Origin: Candidatus Gastranaerophilales bacterium
GTDB lineage: Bacteria; Cyanobacteriota; Vampirovibrionia; Gastranaerophilales; Gastranaerophilaceae
Direction: 5' to 3'
Assembly: GCA_900770525.1 (NCBI GenBank)
Contig: CAAHDT010000024.1
Location: 18,885-82,884, forward strand
DNA: 64,000 bases
Of this stretch, positions 58,806-64,000 are shown piece after piece. The notes below the pieces were generated by a model. The model did not search any database. It was given only the letters and a program-made list of their open reading frames with translations, and had not been told where the DNA came from. The translations under genes were made by a program, and so were the position numbers. Position 1 is the first letter of the stretch. Each line of letters opens with the position of its first letter.

Positions 58806-59534
58806 TTAACCAGCGATTAATTCTTTAACTTCTGCTGCAAAAACTTTTGGATCTAATTTCAAACCAGGTCCCATTGTAGTTGCAAGGTAAACAGATTTAA
58901 CAAATGTACCTTTTGCAGATGCCGGTTTTGCTCTCAAAATAGCATCAGCCAAAGTTGCATAGTTTTTGATTAAATCTTCTTCGCTGAATTCAGCTTTACC
59001 AATAGGGCAGTGAATCATACCTTGCTTATCAGCACGGAATTCAACTTTACCTGCTTTAGCATCTTTTACAGCTTTAGCAACGTCCATTGTAACTGTACCA
59101 GTCTTAGGGTTTGGCATTAAGCCTTTAGGTCCCAATACACGACCTAATTTACCTAACATACCCATACAGTCAGGTGTTGCAATCAATGTATCAAATTCGA
59201 ACCAACCACCGGAAATCTTGTCGATGATTTCTTCAGCACCTGCAAAATCAGCACCGGCTTCTTTTGCTTCAGTAGCTTTCGGTCCTTTAGCGATAACACA
59301 AACTCTAACAGTTTTACCTAAACCTGCAGGTAATACAACTGTTGAACGAATTTGTTGGTCAGCCTGTCTTACATCGATACCTAATCTCATGTGGCATTCA
59401 ACTGTTTCATTGAATTTTGAAAGTTCTTTAGATATTTCTTTTAGTTTTTTAATTGAATCTACTGCAGTAGCCGGTTGAGTAAAGTCAGCCAACATTTCCT
59501 GCATTTTCTTTTGTTTTTTAGTTAATTTTGCCAT
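58806..59534 (-). CDS. rplA: Ribosomal protein L1
   Basis: 242 residues. Contains LPAGLGKTVRVCVI, LIATPDCMGMLGKLGRVLGP, GLMPNPKTGTV and the KGTFVKSVYLATTMGPGLKL end. L1 binds 23S rRNA and in many bacteria represses its own L11-L1 message. Last gene of the rpmG-trnW-secE-nusG-rplK-rplA cluster; rplJ and rplL do not follow. Confidence 0.97.
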   Translation of the reverse strand: MAKLTKKQKKMQEMLADFTQPATAVDSIKKLKEISKELSKFNETVECHMRLGIDVRQADQQIRSTVVLPAGLGKTVRVCVIAKGPKATEAKEAGADFAGAEEIIDKISGGWFEFDTLIATPDCMGMLGKLGRVLGPKGLMPNPKTGTVTMDVAKAVKDAKAGKVEFRADKQGMIHCPIGKAEFSEEDLIKNYATLADAILRAKPASAKGTFVKSVYLATTMGPGLKLDPKVFAAEVKELIAG

Positions 59535-59549
59535 TTCTTTTATCCTTTC

Positions 59550-59594
59550 ATGGTGTTAACGGATACTTGTCCTTGGCGGACTATCCTTCCATTG
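59550..59594 (-). promoter_or_regulatory. Structured RNA element before rplA
   Basis: On the + strand TGGTGTTAACGG, 20 bases, ATCCTTCCA. The 20 bases contain the short hairpin GTCC/GGAC. The same flanks with identical spacing precede rplK. Candidate ribosomal-protein binding site. Confidence 0.5.
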
Positions 59595-59628
59595 TTAATT
59601 GTGTTGCCTCAAATTTTACTGCTAAAAA

Positions 59629-60054
59629 CTAGTCTTTAACAGTTACGCCCATTGCTCTGCAAGAACCTGCAATCATTTTAACCGCAGCATCCATTGTAGT
59701 TGCGTTCAAATCGTTCATTTTGATTTTAGCGATTTCTTCCAACTGAGCACGAGTAATTTCAGCAACTTTATCCTTATTCGGAACAGCAGAACCTTTAGAA
59801 AGATTCAACGCTTTCTTAATCAACACCGGTGCCGGTGGAGATTTAATAACGAATGAAAAACTTCTGTCTTCGTAAACATCAATGATAACAGGGATAATAT
59901 ATCCTGCTTGAGATTCTGTTTTAGCATTGAATTGTTTACAAAAATCCATGATATTAACACCATGTTGACCCAAAGCAGGACCAACCGGAGGTGATGGATT
60001 TGCTTTTCCGGCTTCAATTTGAAGCTTGATTTTTCCTACTACTTTTTTTGCCAT
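59629..60054 (-). CDS. rplK: Ribosomal protein L11
   Basis: 141 residues. KLQIEAGKANPSPPVGPALG, then GVNIMDFCKQFNA, FVIKSPPAPVLIKKA and the end MIAGSCRAMGVTVKD. Part of the GTPase-associated centre of the large subunit. Upstream gap carries a structured element like that before rplA. Confidence 0.97.
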   Translation of the reverse strand: MAKKVVGKIKLQIEAGKANPSPPVGPALGQHGVNIMDFCKQFNAKTESQAGYIIPVIIDVYEDRSFSFVIKSPPAPVLIKKALNLSKGSAVPNKDKVAEITRAQLEEIAKIKMNDLNATTMDAAVKMIAGSCRAMGVTVKD

Positions 60055-60067
60055 TTTTTTCTCCTTT

Positions 60068-60115
60068 TGTGGTAATAACGGTTTTCACTGCCTCAGTGAA
60101 AATCCTTCCACCTTG
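60068..60115 (-). promoter_or_regulatory. Structured RNA element before rplK
   Basis: TGGTAATAACGG, 20 bases, ATCCTTCCA on the + strand; the 20 bases form a hairpin TTCACTG/CAGTGAA. Stem sequence differs from the rplA element but the flanks match, a pattern of conserved structure. Confidence 0.5.
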
Positions 60116-60171
60116 TTGTACTGTATTTTTTAGCTAATTTGCAAACATCGCAAACGCAACATTTACAAAGA

Positions 60172-60810
60172 CTAAATCTTGTTAATTTGCTTATATTCCA
60201 ATTCAACAGGAGTTTCACGTCCAAAGATTGAAACATTAGCACGAAGTTTAGATTTGTCAGGGTAAACTTCAAGAATATCTGCAATGAAGTCAGCAAACGG
60301 ACCTGAAACAATTCTAACTTTGTCACCGGCCTTAACATCAAGTTCAATTTTTTGAGATTGAGATGTAGAGCGGTGAATAATCTTTTTAATTTCGCTATCT
60401 TTAGCAGGAATAGGACGTTTTGCAGAACCAACAAACTTGGTAACACCTGCAGTATGTCTAACTACATACCAACTGTCCTCATCCATAATCATTTCGACTA
60501 AAACATAACCAGGGAAGATTTTTTCTTCACGTTCCTGTTTTTTGCCACCTTTAATTTGGGTAACTGTCTTTTGAGGAACTTCAATACGGAAGATTTTTTC
60601 GCCCATATTCATGTATTCAATACGTTTTTCAAGGTTAACCTTAACCTTGTTTTCGTGACCGGAGTATGTATGAACAATATACCAACGTTTTTGGTTATTT
60701 TTAGCTTTCTTAGCTTCTTCCTGAGCTTGAACTTCTGCATCAGCCGCTTGTTGTTCAGCCAATTTATCTTCGTTCAATTCTTCTTCCATTGATTTTTCTT
60801 TTTTAGTCAT
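60172..60810 (-). CDS. nusG: Transcription elongation/antitermination factor NusG
   Basis: 212 residues. An acidic extension of about 40 residues precedes RWYIVHTYSGHENKVKVNLE. FPGYVLVEMIMD and the KOW motif KAGDKVRIVSGPFADFIADI follow. Couples RNA polymerase to ribosomes and to Rho. Longer N-terminus than E. coli NusG. Confidence 0.95.
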   Translation of the reverse strand: MTKKEKSMEEELNEDKLAEQQAADAEVQAQEEAKKAKNNQKRWYIVHTYSGHENKVKVNLEKRIEYMNMGEKIFRIEVPQKTVTQIKGGKKQEREEKIFPGYVLVEMIMDEDSWYVVRHTAGVTKFVGSAKRPIPAKDSEIKKIIHRSTSQSQKIELDVKAGDKVRIVSGPFADFIADILEVYPDKSKLRANVSIFGRETPVELEYKQINKI

Positions 60811-60851
60811 AAGCCACCTTTTTATTTTCTTTTTAAATTTTAATCCGGTTA

Positions 60852-61055
60852 TTACTTGATTAAGCCAAGTACTGCTTTAAATATAATGTCCATCAAATAA
60901 ACTGCAACGGTAAAAACGAAAACAATTGCGATAACAAAAACTGTTTCCGTGATTACCTGACGTTGTTCAGGCCAATTGATTTTACCCCATTCGGAACGAA
61001 TTCCACGGAAGTAAATTTTAAAAGATTCAATTATTGCGTTAAATGAATTGTCCAT
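60852..61055 (-). CDS. secE: Preprotein translocase subunit SecE
   Basis: 67 residues with ESFKIYFRGIRSEWGKINWP and one membrane helix (ETVFVIAIVFVFTVAVYLMD). Short form, typical of non-enteric bacteria. Follows tRNA-Trp and precedes nusG. Confidence 0.92.
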   Translation of the reverse strand: MDNSFNAIIESFKIYFRGIRSEWGKINWPEQRQVITETVFVIAIVFVFTVAVYLMDIIFKAVLGLIK

Positions 61056-61081
61056 CTTATTTCCTTTGACTTTTTATAAAT

Positions 61082-61154
61082 CGCGCCCTGAAGGACTCGA
61101 ACCCTCGACATCCGGTTTTGGAGACCGACGTTCTACCAACTGAACTAAGGACGC
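61082..61154 (-). tRNA. tRNA-Trp (anticodon CCA)
   Basis: Minus strand GCGTCCT/AGGGCGC acceptor, D arm TAGTTCAGTTGGTAGAAC, anticodon loop CTCCAAA, T arm GGGTTCGAGTCCTT, discriminator G. Between rpmG and secE as in many genomes. Confidence 0.95.
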
Positions 61155-61259
61155 TTAATCGGGGAACATTCCCCGCATTAAAAACCTTGCGACCTTCAAG
61201 CAAACGCACCGTAATAATTAATTATACAACCATGCTCAGCTTGACATGCCCTATTTAGG

Positions 61260-61427
61260 CTATTTTGTTTCTTTGTGAGTAGTATGTTTCTTGCAAGTTG
61301 GGCAATATTTGCTCAATTCTAGTCTTTCCTTGATGTTTTTCTTGTTTTTAACTGTTGTATAGTTTCTTTCTTTACAATCTTCACAAGCAAGAACTACCAT
61401 TCTGTCATTTTTACCTTTGATACCCAT
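61260..61427 (-). CDS. rpmG: Ribosomal protein L33
   Basis: 55 residues (MGIKGKNDRMVVLACEDCKE...CPTCKKHTTHKETK). Two CxxC pairs (CEDC, CPTC) make the zinc-binding form. Too short to be noticed by size alone, but the order rpmG-trnW-secE-nusG is a known arrangement. AAGGAAGATAAA precedes ATG. Confidence 0.95.
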   Translation of the reverse strand: MGIKGKNDRMVVLACEDCKERNYTTVKNKKNIKERLELSKYCPTCKKHTTHKETK

Positions 61428-61560
61428 TTTATCTTCCTTTTTGTCTTTAATTGTTATGTTCTATTTTGTCAGACACCAATAATGGCGCCACTTTCTACCT
61501 TTTCAGAGTTTTAAAAACTTCTGCTTTTTAAAATAGAATGTGGACTAACACATTCTATCA
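61428..61560 (-). promoter_or_regulatory. Structured leader of the rpmG operon
   Basis: A perfect 10-bp hairpin ATAGAATGTG-N6-CACATTCTAT (61533-61558) is followed by an AT-rich stem TTTTAAAAA/TTTTTAAAA (61510-61533) and GGCGCC. The leader of about 130 bases before L33 suggests control by attenuation or by a ribosomal protein. A TATAGT/TATAAA-type -10 lies near 61580. Confidence 0.5.
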
Positions 61561-61640
61561 AAATCGGCTTATGGTTTTATACTATAACAAAAGATTTTAA
61601 AATGCAAATAATTGTAAACAATCTATAAGCATAATTATTA

Positions 61641-61682
61641 AAAAACCAACTCTCTTACATGAAATAATACATGCAAGAGAGT
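61641..61682 (-). terminator. Terminator of the membrane protein gene
   Basis: Minus strand: ACTCTCTTGCATG, loop, CATGTAAGAGAGT, then GGTTTTT. Stem has one G-U pair on this strand and an A-C mismatch on the other, so it acts leftwards. Confidence 0.8.
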
Positions 61683-61705
61683 CGGCAAATAGTTATTAAA
61701 TTAAA

Positions 61706-62491
61706 TTAAATATCATTCGTACAATAAATATAAGCGATTGAATAACTGTATACCAGAGTAATGACATACCCTATATATGTAAGAAATACTCCACCTGCAT
61801 ATTTAAGCCATACTACATCTGAAGGTGACATCATTGCAACAGCTATATAGTAAGGGAGAATTAAGACTAGCGCTATACATAAAAATACTCCAACACATTT
61901 TAACATTAGTAATAACGTAGGTTTCCAAATTTCTGGGAAAATAGAAAATAATAGAGCTGGATTTAAGTTTCCGCGAGTTTGGTAATTTTCTGCAAAGCGA
62001 GCATTAATATATGGTAATGCAAACGAAACTACAACCGTAAAACACAAAACAGGAATAACACCAATTATAGGTATCATGCCAAATATAACAACGACAACAC
62101 TTATAACCATCAATAGTAGCCACCAAACAATAGAAAAACAAGCAAAAGCTCCAAAATGTTTAAAGAGACTTCCATCAAACCTTGGTACTATTGGGACCTT
62201 CTTTAACATCTGTTTATTTTCAGCAACCATTAATTTTTGAAAATACTTAATACTGTTATGAGTAAAATGCAAAATAAACAAACTAAAACAAATTCCAAGA
62301 ACAAAAACTAATAAATTAAGAATAACAATTGTACCCAACAGTTCTAGATTAACATTATCTTTTGTTATAAATGTTTTTAGTGTATCAGGAAGCATTGCAA
62401 TAACAGCAAATACAAAAAATATCAAATGCTTAAACTGCCACCCTTTTTCTGTGTATAACCTTATTACACCTTCTAAAAATCCTCCCGCCAT
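61706..62491 (-). CDS. Multi-pass membrane protein, unknown
   Basis: 261 residues from ATG 62491 (GGAGAGTGTAT); the frame open to 62518 lacks a ribosome site. About six helices, e.g. HLIFFVFAVIAMLPDTL, ILNLLVFVLGICFSLFIL, WWLLLMVISVVVVIFGMI. Layout recalls YIP1/DUF4013-type proteins of unknown role. Single-gene unit. Confidence 0.6.
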   Translation of the reverse strand: MAGGFLEGVIRLYTEKGWQFKHLIFFVFAVIAMLPDTLKTFITKDNVNLELLGTIVILNLLVFVLGICFSLFILHFTHNSIKYFQKLMVAENKQMLKKVPIVPRFDGSLFKHFGAFACFSIVWWLLLMVISVVVVIFGMIPIIGVIPVLCFTVVVSFALPYINARFAENYQTRGNLNPALLFSIFPEIWKPTLLLMLKCVGVFLCIALVLILPYYIAVAMMSPSDVVWLKYAGGVFLTYIGYVITLVYSYSIAYIYCTNDI

Positions 62492-62629
62492 ATACACTCT
62501 CCTTTCATTTAAACTCACGAATAATATAGCTCACGCAACTATATTTCGACAAAGCATAATAAAAACTTTAGTAAAAAATAAAAAACATATACAAAACGTT
62601 ACATATAAAACTTGTGCTTTAAAGCCAAC

Positions 62630-62654
62630 AAAAAAGAGCAGACATTTTGTCTGC
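62630..62654 (-). terminator. Terminator of the right-hand prepilin gene
   Basis: Minus strand GCAGAC-AAAAT-GTCTGC then TCTTTTTT. Confidence 0.85.
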
Positions 62655-62684
62655 CCTCTGAATAGTTTAAACTTTTTAATCAAT

Positions 62685-63971
62685 CTAGTTACCTTTACAG
62701 ATTACTGGTCTATCATTCCAATCTCGATTTAGCCCCGAACGTGCTCTATGCGAATTCTGCCTAAATTCGTATCCCCATACATATCTGCCACCTCCACCAT
62801 CAGCAGCATAAAAAGTAATATCAGCTCCGGTTATACCCAATGCAACAGCCGCATTAGAGTCTAGTTTGCCATCTTTATACAATGTATTAGCCAATTTTGC
62901 CAAATCACTAGTTGTTGCAACTTTGCTAATTCCACCACAATGTCTTACCCCAGCAGCCCAATAGTCATGGGGATATGCAGAAGAAGTACATTGACTAATC
63001 CCCCAAGTATCTTTTTCTGCTTCGCATTCTGCTTTTGTCATTGGCTTTGTCGGCTGATAAGGCGCAGAGAAGCAAAGGCTACCAACTTCAAACGCGCAAG
63101 CACTACCTAACTTCTTTGCGTTGAACAAGATTACATCATTGCTCAATTTGTTTGGTTTGCCTGTACCGTTTATCTCAAACACAGAAGCTACGCAGTCTGC
63201 AGAGTTATTTGCAGCAGGCTTGCCATCTGCAGTTTTCGCCCAACTGACTAAAGATGTTGCATCCAATGCAGGACACTTTTTGTTATAACTCAATATCATC
63301 GGAGTACCGTCAGCAGTAACGATACCGACATTATCACTTGAATAATCATTATTTGCATCAGTCGTCATACCGAGTTCAGCGCCGGTTTTGGTTCCTTCTA
63401 TTTTCCAAGTCTTACCGTTACCCAAATCCACGGTTTCATAAGGCCAACAACCGCGTAGGTTGCTTGCGTTACAACGTTTAGATATTTTTAAGTGTTTTTG
63501 CAACTCATCTACAAACGCGTCTGTGCTATCATATGGTCCGATTAAGTTTAAACGCGCCATCTTCTCGGTTGCCAATGAAAACTTATACTTCGCTGAACGA
63601 ATTTGTTCCGCTTTGATTTTTGCTTGAACATTGGTTAACAATGCAGGTAGTGTAAGTGCTGCAACCACGCCCACTATGCCAAGGGTGATTAATACCTCTG
63701 CTAAAGTAAAAGCGGCTTTCTTCTGTTTATCTATACGCTTTTTCGCGGTGCGCAAGTGTGCGCACCCTACATTTATATGCCCTAGCGCAACATAGTCATC
63801 CTGAACTTGTTTCAGGATCTGACCACTGGTGTATTCTTGCAAATGATCGTTTTGTATTTCGAATGTCGTTTCTACTTGACTATGGCTAGATGCTGAAATT
63901 GACGAAATTATTCGGGTTGTGTCAAAAGCGTGGTTTTGCCACAACTTACGGGCTGGGTTCGCTACGCTCAC
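62685..63971 (-). CDS. Type IV pilin-like protein (possibly 5' incomplete)
   Basis: 428 residues from GTG 63971, but the frame stays open to the window end. AAFTLAEVLITLGIVGVVAAL begins at about residue 87, so the true leader is near MRTAKKRIDKQKKAAF, with a TTG start inside the GTAGGGTGCGCACACTTGCGCACC repeat, as in the prepilin at 51158. The soluble part is longer than in the others and has many Cys (RCNASNLRGC, CVASVFEI, CGGISK), suggesting several disulphides. It ends RSGLNRDWNDRPVICKGN, a pattern found in large pilin-like proteins. Confidence 0.75.
   Translation of the reverse strand: MSVANPARKLWQNHAFDTTRIISSISASSHSQVETTFEIQNDHLQEYTSGQILKQVQDDYVALGHINVGCAHLRTAKKRIDKQKKAAFTLAEVLITLGIVGVVAALTLPALLTNVQAKIKAEQIRSAKYKFSLATEKMARLNLIGPYDSTDAFVDELQKHLKISKRCNASNLRGCWPYETVDLGNGKTWKIEGTKTGAELGMTTDANNDYSSDNVGIVTADGTPMILSYNKKCPALDATSLVSWAKTADGKPAANNSADCVASVFEINGTGKPNKLSNDVILFNAKKLGSACAFEVGSLCFSAPYQPTKPMTKAECEAEKDTWGISQCTSSAYPHDYWAAGVRHCGGISKVATTSDLAKLANTLYKDGKLDSNAAVALGITGADITFYAADGGGGRYVWGYEFRQNSHRARSGLNRDWNDRPVICKGN
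63747..63770. repeat. GGTGCGCAAGTGTGCGCACC repeat, copy 3
   Basis: Same as copy at 51857 but fully palindromic, again just ahead of the FTLAEVLI codons of a prepilin gene. Confidence 0.8.
63795..63820. repeat. CCTGAACTTGTTTCAGG repeat, copy 3
   Basis: Same 26 bases as at 51944 and 52427, with the following CCACTGGT(A/G)T(G/A)TTCTTGCAAATG shared with copy 1. Confidence 0.85.
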
Positions 63972-64000
63972 ACGGCGCCCTTCCGAAAATTTCGATTCAG

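Overview
The window looks like a chromosomal segment of an AT-rich, diderm gut-type bacterium. My best guess is a member of the Gastranaerophilales (the 'Melainabacteria' side of Cyanobacteriota). This is inference from style, not a database match. The reasons are four prepilin-like proteins that share the FTLAEVLITLGIIG(I/V)V type N-terminus, a Gram-negative envelope gene set (LolA-like carrier, MMPL exporter, LpxL-type acyltransferase, TonB-like C-terminus), low G+C, and a standard code in which TGA is used as a stop.

Layout. 1-4.6 kb (+): the 3' part of a membrane protein with a TonB-like end, a small sigma-70-like factor, and a zinc-ribbon/AAA/helical-repeat regulator. 4.7-11.0 kb (-): an eight-gene lipid or polyene-type operon with two acyl carrier proteins, a membrane protein, an AMP-ligase fused to a hotdog dehydratase, a thioesterase, a LolA-like carrier, an MMPL exporter and an acyltransferase. 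It resembles aryl-polyene clusters but has no ketosynthase or ketoreductase here. 11.1-14.1 kb: a divergent HTH/prepilin pair, a hipBA toxin-antitoxin locus with a clear promoter and operators, and a small secreted protein. 14.2-14.5 kb: a structured transcript that may encode a very small hydrophobic peptide.

14.7-40.5 kb is accessory DNA and reads as a defence island. It holds a HEXXH protein, a RhuM-Fic fusion and an integrase remnant bracketed by a 20-bp direct repeat, a second Fic protein with phased repeats at its promoter, a frameshifted DUF262 gene, an XRE regulator with a type I restriction-modification operon (hsdM, a small membrane protein, hsdS, hsdR), a tightly coupled operon of a full-length sigma-70 factor and a 1073-residue RecQ-like helicase, a Mu/Tn7-type transposition module, an sce7726-sce7725-RES operon, a frameshifted membrane gene, an XRE-ImmA protein and a phage gp27-like HTH protein. 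The sigma factor/helicase operon is the best candidate for an undescribed system.

40.8-64 kb is mostly core: tRNA-Ile, an acetyltransferase, ribBA and riboflavin synthase, a TPR/glycosyltransferase-like protein, a second prepilin/HTH divergent pair, nagZ-like, dut, TM2, homoserine dehydrogenase, a coiled-coil protein, a third prepilin whose 5' region is packed with hairpin repeats and a C10 tract, a sugar-type ABC ATPase with a histidine kinase-like protein lacking its histidine, aroQ, murA, and the rpmG-trnW-secE-nusG-rplK-rplA translation operon. Two matching structured elements precede rplK and rplA. A fourth prepilin gene reaches the right edge.

Boundaries of the mobile elements are not settled, and no target-site duplication could be identified by eye.
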